In this document: positions 49,050 through 61,169 of the stretch, piece by piece
Layout of the letters: every line of letters begins with the position of its first letter
Position numbering within the stretch: position 1 is the stretch's first letter
Made by a program: the position numbers and the translations under genes
Notes under the pieces: generated by a model
What the model saw: only the letters and a program-made list of their open reading frames with translations
What the model was told of the DNA's origin: nothing
Databases searched by the model: none
From: Urechis unicinctus
Taxonomy: Eukaryota > Annelida > Polychaeta > Xenopneusta > Urechidae
DNA length: 64,000 nt
Assembly: GCA_034190875.2 (NCBI GenBank)
Contig: CM067358.1
Location: 51,930,663 to 51,994,662, forward strand
Direction of reading: 5' to 3'

Positions 49050-49800
49050 AACAAACATTCATATGTCCCAGATAACTCTATCCGCCTTTAAGCGGTCAAG
49101 ATACCATTGTGTACCTTGTACAGTCATTTATGGCTGCATAGCAACATACACATTTATTGTATACACAGGTTAATGTCAAGTCTGGAAAGAATGACATCAA
49201 GCGCCATATTGCATTAAGCAGCTACTCTCATGAACCATTTACGAACGGCTGCGATTGCTTAATCATATGATCTGACGCACTTACGATATCAGGTAGCAGA
49301 TTTCTCGAGCTATTGAATTTACGAAGCCCGTTTTGGAAAGAACCACTTTAATAAAAGAATTGATCTAAAAAGAGTCAATTGTTTAAAGGCATAGTTGTAT
49401 CACTTTTTATCAGGAAGGTTGGATACAAAGGTTTAATTGAAATTCATATTATGGATACTACTACCGTCTGACATTGCGTATGGGTAATTATACGCCTTCT
49501 CTAGTGCTTGCCCAATCAATTGCAGATAATGAGCGTTGATGATGGCTGTATTGCATTCACAAATATTGCGAATGACGCAGCTGTGTTTCTATGTACGCAG
49601 CAAGACGATCGATACTTTAACGCTAGCGTGTGTTTCTTGGTAGGTCTTCTGAATGTTCAAGTCAATTACCAAGCTATTGTGCGATCTCAAAATATATGCA
49701 CAAGTAAATTGTGCTGGAATTGCATCAATGAATTTGAAACGGTATAATTCGTTGCATACTAATCACGTGAGTACACCATACTAGTCGTTACGCGTTCTCA
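49050..49800. repeat. Dispersed repeat R3, copy 1
   Basis: Aligns in the same orientation with 52575-53570. Shared blocks: TTTAAGCGGTC, TTTATGGCTGC, ATTATACG-CTT, GTGCTTGC and TTGCATACTAATCACGT, in the same order. Within a plus-strand frame at 49523-49560 it reads LQIMSVDDGCI, against LQVLTIDGSCI in copy 2. Almost every replacement is conservative, which suggests a coding ancestor. Confidence 0.75.
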
Positions 49801-49804
49801 CTAT

Positions 49805-50530
49805 CACCTTCTATACTAAAAATATCAAATGTTTTCCACGTAATAATCATGATTAAGATTATGAGCCTGGTATTTCAAACTTGCATAGTTGGAATCTATT
49901 TGATGTTGTTTGCACAATGGGGAATAAACTGTGATTTCAGCATAACTTTTCCCATAAAGGTGAAGATACATTACCAAGAGCAAATGAACCACAGAGGGAG
50001 CATCATTAGTCAGTATCACGTATAACGCACAATCCATTTAGTTACTGGTTATGTATGATTTCTTGTCCGCCTGTATCTTATAGCCCATGTACTATAACAC
50101 GTATGCAATTGATGTGGTCATAAGTATTTATTCTCTACTGTTCCATATACGTTGTTTACGAATTATTGATGCCCTCCAATATCCACAGGGATACCATTAA
50201 TGCAAACCATACATTTATACAAGTACTAGTATTCCCAGCGTTATGATCCTGTGAATCATCACCACGAGGACGTTCAAATGGTACAGAACACATTTGAGGG
50301 AACTGCTGTCTAGAGGTTACCACCTACTTATTCAGTAATTGATCGCCAGGTCTACTTTTGCAGTCTTTTCACATGAGCAGACCCGGAGCGCCTGTACATT
50401 ACCAGATTAATAATCTATCCGCATTTACATATTTGCTACATTTGTTCTTGGCTGAAAAAATGAGAGAATCCTGGTAACAAACTACAGGTTATGGACAAAA
50501 TTCATTACGATTTAATGATTGAAAACATAA
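49805..50530. other. Non-coding sequence, nothing recognised
   Basis: AT-rich, no features. Confidence 0.5.
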
Positions 50531-50539
50531 GGGAGCACC

Positions 50540-50602
50540 ACAAGTAGTCAGCTGGAATGCTGGCGGCTAGCAGTTATATGGTTCGATTCGCGGACGAGAC
50601 AT
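50540..50602 (+). repeat. Possible tRNA-derived SINE head (A and B boxes)
   Basis: An A-box-like TAGTCAGCTGGAATGC is followed about 30 nt later by TGGTTCGATTCGC, a close B-box match. It does not fold as a complete tRNA by eye. Best read as a Pol III promoter remnant of a SINE. Confidence 0.35.
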
Positions 50603-50609
50603 AATTTAT

Positions 50610-52570
50610 GTCACAATATAAGGGGCTATCCGGTGAACTATGGAACCCAAAAGCATATAAGCTAGCATGCCAGAGTATCAGGGAAACGCTCATTAAAATG
50701 TTATATATCTCAATTTGTTATGTTGAACATAATGCACTTTCCTACTTGCTTAACCTAAAACCAACCATCTAAATGCAGTCTGACGCAATAGCAGTTTCAT
50801 TGTCTCTATGAAGGTTAAGGCAATGCGCGGCTGAAATAAGTCATCGCGTATCTAGAGTATTTGCAACATAACAGTGTCTGGGTATCAGCTATATTTAATG
50901 GATCAATTAGTGACAAAATTATTGTGCAGGTGGCTGGACCACTGAATAGGCTATATTTGATCATGATTGACTACATGGAGGAGATATTTGAGGGCACAAA
51001 AGCTGTTTGAGTATTCAGCCCGATCTAACGTAATAAACAATTAAGTATCTTAAAATTTACCCATGCTGCTAGCAACTTGCTGTCGCCTCATCCACGGCAT
51101 AATGGTCGCTCTTGCTGATAACTAATCTCGTTCCGTCTGCCCAAATGTAACCACGAAGTGCATAACAACTCATCGGCCGTTTGGTTATGTATTACTGTCA
51201 ATTTGACATTAATGGCAAGGACAAGTTTCTAATGTGGAAGCACAGTCGTGATATTTGTTATGCGTCGCACACAGGTCACATCAAAAACTGTCCCATTTAT
51301 CCCCAGACTAAATGTTTAATTCTCATTCTAGCGTTTTCCCTGGTGTTTTTATTAGTTACATTTTCCCAAATTACCCATGATATCCATTATTTGTGATCTC
51401 GCCGTAAATTATGTTTCATCTAACTCATGCAGTAGAATCCTGTTAGGACTCGCCGTGCGTTTCTATTACGCCAAACAATCCATTTTAGTAGGTAATAATA
51501 TTCCTGTCGCATCATTCTAGAACATCTTCAAACATAAGATCGTTTACACGGCACCAACCCACATGTTCCTCTGTAGTTGCTTCACTTATAAATTTAAGCC
51601 TGTGCATTTCCGACATTTCCGGGAGATGACTAATAGCTTTTGAATGAAGCTAAAAAAACCTTTCGTAATTGTGTCACTCTGTCTATGGATTACTTACGTT
51701 CTGATTCTACATGAGATGCAGATACATAGGCTGTAATTCCAGAAGATAAGCTATGGTTATCTAACCTTATAACTGATGCCAATGATACTCATACATGCTA
51801 AAATCGCAAAGTTCACAAGAAGATGCATAATGGCAGTGCAAAGATAGTGACAAGAAAGGTTATATGAAACGTTGCAATCACCTCTACAGTGCAAGCATTT
51901 GCGTGGCAAGAACACTCAGTAAATTGTTTCGTGTATTCTGCAAATCAGTCGAAAAAAGCCGATATTGACCACGTGACAATAATGGTCACTGTTACGTCGT
52001 TGATGTCAGGACCATTCGAATATGGATCGATCCATACAGAAAACTATACAACATTGCTAATGCATTAGCATCCTGAATTTGCGTTAGCAAATAATTGTAT
52101 AGAAGCAGGGAATAACATTTGTGAATGCATGTCATTCGCGTCCAAAAACATGGGGAACGATGATGACGTAAGTTTGATATTGTTGGTACTGCAGAATCGT
52201 AACATAGTGTTCGTAATTCAGCTACCATAAAACCTGTCGCTGAATGTTTGCATCATTTGATTAATGGTATCGGTGTTATGAGGAACCTCTGGAGCTAGTG
52301 TGTATCTAATACATATTGGATCAATGAAGTATGATATTGCACCCATAACAACAACATAAGGTAAATTACGCCATATATTTGCATTAATAATATCTTGCTG
52401 AGCATGGAGTATTGGTTTTGTTATACAAAATGATTTTGAGATTAGACAACAGGGGCTGTGCTACGCTACTCACCAGCACCAGTCCACAGATGCCCTGTAT
52501 CTTTTATGAAACACTGATATTAATAGCGTGATATTCATTAATGCATTAGATTATTCTTAACGAAGCACAT
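50610..52570. other. Non-coding sequence, nothing recognised
   Basis: AT-rich, no frames beyond chance and no repeats noticed. Confidence 0.5.
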
Positions 52571-53070
52571 GCGAAAGCGGGGATGTTAACTTACATCCCG
52601 GATAACTCCATCAGCCTAAAGGTAATATTACTTTTAAGCGGTCCTGAACCTAGTTCGTTTATGGCTGCTCAGCTATCTTAACCATTTATAACATACATAC
52701 AGATACGTTCAGTCTGGACTGAATATTATCAATTACCATTGCTAAATTCCGACGCACATAATTGAAAGAGTTGCTGTAATTTACGGCTCGATGTTAACAA
52801 ATGCCATTGCAGATAAGCATGGGTGAATCACGTTTTATCGAGAAGGGTGGATAAATGTTTAAATTATAATCCTTAGTAAAGATGCTAGTCTTTAAAAATA
52901 TAGATTATTATACGTCTTTTCTGGTGCTTGCTCAGTTAATTGCAGGTGCTAACGATTGACGGCAGCTGCATTGTAAGCAGCAAGTCAATTAAAAAATCGA
53001 AAACAAATAAAAGTGGTCCATAGTGCGGTTCTTGATATATTCACAAGTTAATGAAGGCGCCATAGTTACT

Positions 53071-53490
<420 letters not shown>

Positions 53491-53772
53491 AAACTAATTT
53501 GATACGGTATGTGTCGTTGCATACTAATCACGTTAAGAACATCAAACAAGTCTTATGTTCTCATAACCGTCCGTAAAAGAGGATCATTGGTTAACAGCTG
53601 TTAAGAGTGCTATATATATTCCAATAATAATTGTTATTATCTATTACTTCGAGCATACAATATGTTTAACCATCCATTTGGCCTGCGGAATTCGAAAAAT
53701 AGCTCCCAAAATTTAACATTTAATGCGGAGATGCTCTACATAAACTTCTGTCGGAACATAGCATATCACATT

Positions 53773-53952
53773 ATGGAGAAGTCTCGAGGCCACCCCATGG
53801 CGTTGCGCACACGGTTCATACTGCTACTAGTGGTCGCTCTGTTTGTGGCTTGTAAGTTCCAGTGGGTGTCGGGAAGGCTCCTACATAGTGGATCGATCTT
53901 CCCACGCCCTGCTGCGTCGTATGATGGTCATGCTATAGTGTACATGTCATGA
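53773..53952 (+). CDS. Candidate first exon: signal peptide or type II membrane anchor
   Basis: The ATG at 53773 has A at -3 and G at +4. The reading is basic first (MEKSRGHPMALRTR), then a hydrophobic FILLLVVALFVAC, the usual form of a secretory signal or Golgi type II anchor. A consensus donor GTAAGT begins at 53852, so the exon may end at 53851 (26 codons, phase 1). If unspliced, the frame continues to a TGA at 53950-53952, giving about 59 residues from this ATG. The stretch is strikingly GC-rich. No family can be named from an anchor alone. Confidence 0.4.
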   Translation: MEKSRGHPMALRTRFILLLVVALFVACKFQWVSGRLLHSGSIFPRPAASYDGHAIVYMS

Positions 53953-53959
53953 CCCAGGT

Positions 53960-55355
53960 TTTAAGTGGCCCTGCAGCATATTTATTTGTAATTGATTGAC
54001 CCTATGGCATATTTACCTGCTAGTAATTGATCTTGTAGTATGTTTATGAGTAATTGGCCGTTGATTTATTACATCATTCCGAAAATCTTGAAGTGTCATT
54101 TCAAAGTAATGAAAGGTGTCCTGGAAAGAAACTCCTAGTAAATCATTGTTGAAAAAGGATAATTTGGCAGCTTGTGCAGACTTTCTGTCGTTGCGATGTA
54201 ACGACTTATTTGTTCTTATGAGAGCTGTTGGTTTTTAATCTGGATGGTTCGATCGGCGCAAGTGATTCGCGTTGAGCAACACATACCGAGTTTGTTTTTC
54301 GTAACAAAGCAAGCAGATGACAAAATATTGCGACCTATGCAAGCGCGCCCGGTAATCCGCCGACACATTGAGATTCTGGGTTGATAGAGTATAACGACTG
54401 CATTACGTGGTAGGATTGCGGTTTAGTCGTGGGCTATCAGAGGATATTGTGCGATTGAGCAATATATTACACCTAAAAAAAGCAAATTACTAGGCAAAAT
54501 GCAGTATATATCAATATATGTTTTCGTCATTATAAACCCAAGGAGCAGTATTTTGCGATATCAGTGTATTACTCTTGCCGACCATGGTACACTGCGTGCT
54601 GGATGGGCGTTCGCAATATATGAGACATGGCAGATTGTTGATACCACGTTATTGACATCATAAACATCTGGCTGATGAGCGTATCACACCATGCTTAGTA
54701 TACATGCAAAGTACCCGTTTTTCGTTACGATATAAATGCTGGAAAGAATGAGGGACTATACGCGAAGCCTTAGAGCTTAATTTCAAGTTGATTTTGTGAT
54801 GTTATTGTGCATTGAACCTACCTATGAACATGCTTAAAACAATTTGGTACATTATTACTTACTGAATGCGGGCGGATTCCAATTACCATACATGACTGTC
54901 CCGATATTACCGGATCTCTCTAATATAAGATAGGGTGTAACAATTTCCCTAGAAGCATTGTCTTGCAATTGGTGAACGACAGGCGGTTTCTGTAATCAAC
55001 CAAAAAAAACTTGACTTGTTTTATTACAAGGCGGGCTATGTACGATTTATTCTATACCAGACCAAGCTATATTGATCACTTAAGGAAGCGAAGTAAGGTC
55101 CAAAAAAATTCCCTGAAATTGCAGCGTTCAACTTTCTCGCTACATCTAAATTATACCCTGCTTAAGTCATTGAAACGTCGTGCTCATATATCCTCGAAAA
55201 GCATACTGAATTGTGTACCGAGCATGCTAAAACCCAACATGTTGTTGATGAGTATATACCGGCTCAACCCATACTAAAGTCCCATACGTTTAATAAAGAA
55301 GTTGGGATTCATAACAATGTAAGCCAATTATTGATGGTCACACAATACAGTGGTG
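53960..55355. other. Non-coding sequence, nothing recognised
   Basis: No exon partner for the 53.77 kb candidate was identified. The 88-codon plus frame at 55011-55277 has no motif. Confidence 0.4.
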
Positions 55356-55656
<301 letters not shown>

Positions 55657-55659
55657 ATT

Positions 55660-56560
55660 AGGTACTCAGGTAGCGCGATGAATATGAAACGGCTTTCAAA
55701 TATTGAAGACTAAAAATTGTGATAATCAAGCTTCAGTCATTTTGCCAGTAAATGTGATAATAATAATAGTTGCATTGGTGTTAAATGAGCTGCATGTTGA
55801 CTTCCCTAGCCTGATTTGTAATTCATGAACTGGCAATCTATTAGCATGATCAGATGCTGTCGCGCAGGTGAATTCAATATGAAACCGTGGTTGCTTGTTA
55901 GAGCGCCTTAAGCGTGATTAGTTTGTACTGGATGTTAATGGACCAGTATTGATGATCAATAGTGTTGGTTCTATGGCGTTGATCAATATCGACATAATAC
56001 GTTTCTGTATCATGCTAATGGTTGGCTCTTGTGCGTTAACGACCACCTGATTGTTGGTAATAGCGCCTTTATGCAGCATTGTAAAGAAGACTTTACCTAC
56101 GTCAATTAATGGTTTCCATTCATGGTTAATGTTTGCCGAGCCGTTAGAGAAACTTATATCCTACGATTCCTTTCTTCCTTGTGCTCTTGTTGCAGTAACG
56201 TCTGTCAATCAAGTCGGTACTTCGGATTGGTTACAAGCAATTCAAATAAAAAGGCATTAGCTAAGTGGTCGCATGCCGACTGTTATGGATAGCGGTACAA
56301 CGATAAATAATATTGGTTTCATCTATCCGTGACGAATTTCTAATTCTTCGGTGATTTACTATTGCAATGAGCAGTACGTACAAGGCAATGGCTCTAACGG
56401 AATAAGATAAATGACGACAGGCAGCATCGGGGGATTAAACACAAATAATGGTTATCTATTATATTATTCAGCCGATCGTTTATAACTGATCAACTAACCG
56501 TGTGATGTGTACGCTATTCATCAGAACAATACAATGGCTTCGCAGATTCATTAACACGCA
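55660..56560. other. Non-coding sequence, nothing recognised
   Basis: Short frames only. Confidence 0.45.
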
Positions 56561-56565
56561 CTTAG

Positions 56566-56769
56566 ATGAGTTGGATATGCCCACATAGCAAGCTCCTCGC
56601 AGATTTCTGCGCGCGTAGTGATATCCGTTTGCACGAAAACGGCAAGTCTGTGCGGCCTGTGTGCGACGTTTTACATAATAAACCAATTCATTGTGTGTTA
56701 TCTTTTCTATTTCTGACATCACACATTTGTCTTACTGTCTGCACATTGGTGCTGTTGATGGCTTTGTAG
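56566..56769 (+). CDS. Candidate terminal exon with a hydrophobic C-terminus
   Basis: An ATG directly after a CACTTAG acceptor-like site opens 67 codons to a TAG. The first half is GC-rich and coding-like (CPHSKLLADFCARSDIRLHE, then VRPVCDVLHN). The second is a hydrophobic stretch reaching the C-terminus, as in a tail anchor or GPI signal. Cysteines recur. The minus-strand frame over the same bases is the competing reading. Unknown family. Confidence 0.3.
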   Translation: MSWICPHSKLLADFCARSDIRLHENGKSVRPVCDVLHNKPIHCVLSFLFLTSHICLTVCTLVLLMAL

Positions 56770-57499
56770 AGCTTCCTTTTGCATCACAGGAGCGTGCTAG
56801 CTGTAGAGCGTTGTTTGGAGGATGAGGTATGCATCTGCTGAGCACGAAAATCCTGAGTATGCTCAGCATAATCCGGTATTAGAATGGAACGGCTCAAACG
56901 AAAATAACACTAGTCATCATTTTAACCTATCCCAGTTAGTAATCTCGCTTGCCGCGTTTATTTTATCACTTTGAATTTTACATGTACAATTGACTCGCTT
57001 TGTTTTAGAACGCAGAGAAAATATTTATGATGAAGAAAAAATAAGGGAAAGACCACGGGTTATTGATCGTACTATGGCCGCATGCGCTTGTCAATTACTC
57101 TGATATGATGTACAACGTGGTTATTTCTCCGTGGAACGATTGATACTATTTGCTACAACTCGGGAAATTACTAAACGGCCTGCCTAGGCTTGATACTTTG
57201 CCAATTGATTATATTCCGATCGACGTCATGGTCACGTGTCCTTCGTCCAATTGAGTGCTGAGGAATGTCCAGCAGTCATATCATTAATACTAACCAAAAA
57301 TGGGGCCGTTGCATACAGCAGCATTAAGTAATGCATTGATAGTTATTTGAGTGCAAACGGATGAATGCGATGTAAAATTATTGATTACAACCGATGGTTT
57401 ATTAGATATGGAAAGGATAAGTAGTTATGCGTCGACATTACGTGATACATGACAACTATACACATCATCCTAATTACATGGTAGTGCACTAATGCCCAC

Positions 57500-57721
57500 G
57501 TGTTAAATGCTGCTTGTGTGGATCAACTTGTAATTAGCCGGGTTGGTCTGTTCGGGAGAAGGACATTTAGTTTTGGCCCAGAAGGCATTTATGGCCCTGA
57601 GGTCGGCTGTCTTTCAAATATAATACCACCCAACGAGATTACGACCTGTTATAGGATTCTTGTCTTAGCAAGGGGTGTAATCTATCCTTGTATCTTGACG
57701 GTTGATAAAGAAGCTTTATAA
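57500..57721 (+). CDS. Weak candidate coding segment
   Basis: Seventy-three open codons with balanced composition (FSFGPEGIYGPEVGCLSNII), ending at a TAA. The start is not an ATG context of any strength and splice sites are ambiguous. No motif. Confidence 0.2.
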   Translation: MLNAACVDQLVISRVGLFGRRTFSFGPEGIYGPEVGCLSNIIPPNEITTCYRILVLARGVIYPCILTVDKEAL

Positions 57722-57729
57722 ATTGCATG

Positions 57730-58860
57730 TCAAAAACATGTCTTTAGCTAACGCGTTCCTCCAGTAACTAAGGAGATACACGATTGACTATTATAGTGTC
57801 AGGCGGATATTGTCTCTGAGTACCATATCATTTGGAGTTAAATGTTTAATGCAAAACGGTGACTGATATTTTCGGCCGCGCATTACTGTGTATTCTCAAC
57901 TCCACACATACGACAGCGTGTATGTTCACCTGTATATTAATGTGATATATTAATTTAGTGGCTTCCAAATATCAAGCACATAATGCGGTCAATATTTTGA
58001 CCTCAGTTAATGTAAAATGTAAAAGTGTGATGGAGTTAACTACTTCAAAAGGCTAGCTCGCCCGCTTCAAGGGATATCTAGCGACATTATGTATCTAAGC
58101 GATCGTGTGTTATCAATATTGTACAGATTCATCACAAACAGCGTGCAACTGTCACTGATGGAATGTCGAATGATTAGAAAATTGTGAAAATAAACTGAGA
58201 AGGGCAACTGTCCTACACATGCTTAAATCAAATTTATATTCATAAGGGTGGTGTTTTTTTTCTTGGATCATATGCTCATTCATCTCGCATTTAACCTAAG
58301 GATTAGACATAATCTAAACGAAGAGAAGTGCCTCCATATCGAGCCCAAAAACCGTTTCAACCTTCATCATTCCAAATTTGTAATCATGAACATTACAATA
58401 AACAAATTAACAACATGGTCTGGGTTTGTCATAATCAATACAGACACTGAATATATTACGCCGGTTTGTTGAAAGTTGCAAAGAGAATAATGCAACAGGT
58501 CGATGGATCGCAAGGCGTAATATTAATAATATCTTTCTTCCAACGATAACTGTGAAAGGCTTACCTCATCAATAGTTCTGTTCTTCTATAGAATGTGGCC
58601 ATTTGTCGAAAACACAATCTGATATTCACAGTGTATGCATAAATCAGGAATGTGCTATGTATCTCTGACCGACTGAAATGAATATGAAAAAATATAAGTG
58701 TGCTTTAAAGTAAGGCATATTGTACCCGCATACGATAAAGCCGATGCAATATCCTAACTATTCCACAGTCGGCTTTATTGCCTGTCAGTCATGTCGCTAA
58801 TAGCAACATACTCTATGCAAGATTCAACATACACAGACAGATGTGTGTTGCGATCTCACA
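57730..58860. other. Non-coding sequence, nothing recognised
   Basis: AT-rich, no features. Confidence 0.5.
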
Positions 58861-58865
58861 CTATG

Positions 58866-59038
<173 letters not shown>

Positions 59039-59049
59039 AAGCATTCAGG

Positions 59050-60280
59050 CCTGATTTCATTTAAGTAATATGTTACAATTAGTATTATTTGCCAAAGCAT
59101 GCCACTATAATTGGTCGTGGATAAATTGACCTCTATTATATCTCGTAGAAGCTATTTTTGGTAAATCGAGGCGATATCTTGACGCGGAAGAAGGAGGATG
59201 ATTGAGAGAATTGGACCACTCCTTTTAACTTCGTAAGCCAACTTTCCCACTCGCACACTCATTCCCGCACTGGATAGCATAACCCTCATCGCTGGAAGAA
59301 ACACGATGCCAATGAATCACTAGGTCGGGCTTATCTCCTTACATCCCTTGAGCGTCCTGTCAGGTTATTACATTGAAGGATTCAACTAACCTAAGGATTG
59401 AGAGGCTAAATAGGTATCCACTACCATAATCCCCACTCAGTAATATCGCGGTACTTCGACTGGGCTTGTCCATTTAATTCTTTGCCACATGTACTACTGT
59501 GTCCTCTCGTATGTTTACACTACAAAGCTCCCCGTGGTTGGCATGTTCCAATTAGTTTTCTTTTATGCCAACAAGTTCTGAAACTCTCTGGAAATCTTAT
59601 ACCTTGAGGTCAACGAACCTGGAGCCGTATATCTGGACAATGTAGATGTAATCAACATCATATTCCATTGGCGGGAACTCGAGATAGAGATCTGATACTG
59701 ACACAAATCAAATTAATGGCTCCATCAATACATTGGAGGTACCCGTGTAAAACTTTATTCTAACTTGCTACTGTACATAGTATTTATCATGAATGATAAG
59801 CCGACAAATGACAACGATATACAGCCATACGGAGTTATATATTCAGTCCATATGATGCATTCATATGATGTATTATCCATTCCACTTCAGAAAATCGTCC
59901 CATTCTTCCATTAATCATCATTATAGTGTGTAGTAATATCAAATTATGATTTATGCTGTGCAACGATAGCCTGTCAAGAAGTGTTGCCATCCTTTTGTAT
60001 AATAGAATTATGACCTACAGATTGAAAGTTTACGGGGTCACGTGACGTACAAATGTGGCTACTTAATGTATCAGGCATGATTCAGACCCCTTTTACGACC
60101 TATAGTGCTAAAAGCACAGCCACATAATTACTCAACACGACGACCATACTGATTTTTCCGATTCACCATATAATTTTCTTCCGGCATTTTCAATAACTAG
60201 CTGGGTTCACCAATGCTCGTGATTTCTCCAATATATTCTACAATCATCTAACTTCATCGTATTCTGCAAATATCACACTG
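59050..60280. other. Non-coding sequence, nothing recognised
   Basis: Includes a GC-richer patch around 59220-59350 without an open frame. Confidence 0.45.
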
Positions 60281-60543
60281 GAATCACCCTTGAATGCGTG
60301 AAGAAGCAATTTGTTTAATATCGATATGTGCAGACAAGGAAAAACCATAGACAGTGAAATCCCCTGCAGGTCTGCAGGTTTTAAAACAAGAAAAGTACTG
60401 GACGGATGTGGTTAAATCATATGTATAACTTCCGTCAAGTAAATAAAACCGCAATGGTATATCTTCATTCGCACACATCATCAATGTTCCGCTCATTATT
60501 CTGCATACCTTTTAAGTATCATTCCATATTCCTTACCAAACAA

Positions 60544-60685
60544 TTAACAGATCTTGGAAGCGGTATCTTTGTAGCCTAGGTCATCCCGTTTGCCCCATGT
60601 AATTTTGGTTGGATAGAGACGATAGTTTACTGCGTATGCACTCCATTGTCCAGCTGTTGTTCTGACAGGTCTTTCCGGAATCTCT
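60544..60685 (-). CDS. Candidate terminal exon on the minus strand
   Basis: A strong acceptor on the minus strand (TTATTTGTTTTTTAG, AG at 60687-60686) opens 46 codons to a TAA. The reading is EIPERPVRTTAGQWSAYAVN, then YRLYPTKITWGKRDD and onward to a terminal Lys-Ile-Cys. It is coding-like, with many aromatic residues. A second minus frame lies 48 bp further on (60496-60284) and could be another exon, but no matching donor was found. No family is recognised. Confidence 0.35.
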
Positions 60686-60886
60686 CTAAAAAACAAATAA
60701 ATTCGGTACATAAACGGACGGAAAAAACAATCCAAACATTGAACATAAACATATGTATGATATTGTCTAATGGTTTTAACTGTTAACGTTTCAATTCACA
60801 CAATACCCTTTTTGCCATCGAGTAAATCACGCCTAACAGTCCAGTAAAAAGCAACATAACCGAATAGGGATAGGTCTCAAAAGCGC

Positions 60887-61164
60887 ACTAACATGAATAT
60901 AACATTTTATTCTTAAACCCTCTAAAGCGGTCTCGACCAAGTTCACGGACGATTTACTCATTATAAGCATTCCTAATAGTACTTCATATCAACTGTTTAT
61001 ATTAGCCCTGAAAACCGTACTGCGTACTAACATGAATATAACATTTTATTCTTAAACCCTCTAAAGCGGTCTCGACCAAGTTCACGGACGATTTACTCAT
61101 TATAAGCATTCCTAATAGTACTTCATATCAACTGTTTATATTAGCCCTGAAAACCGTACTGCGT
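60887..61164. repeat. Exact 139-bp tandem duplication
   Basis: 60887-61025 and 61026-61164 are identical at every base I compared. Each unit begins ACTAACATGAATAT and ends ACTGCGT. Total identity means either a very recent duplication or an assembly artefact. There is no coding content. Confidence 0.95.
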
Positions 61165-61169
61165 ATTAC

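Noticed and set aside
50540..50602. Functional tRNA gene
   Set aside because: The B box is good, but acceptor and anticodon stems do not pair by eye and no Pol III T-run follows at the right place.
60943..61110. Third copy of repeat R3 based on AAGCGGTC and a following GTTC
   Set aside because: Shared string is short and the following bases do not align well enough.
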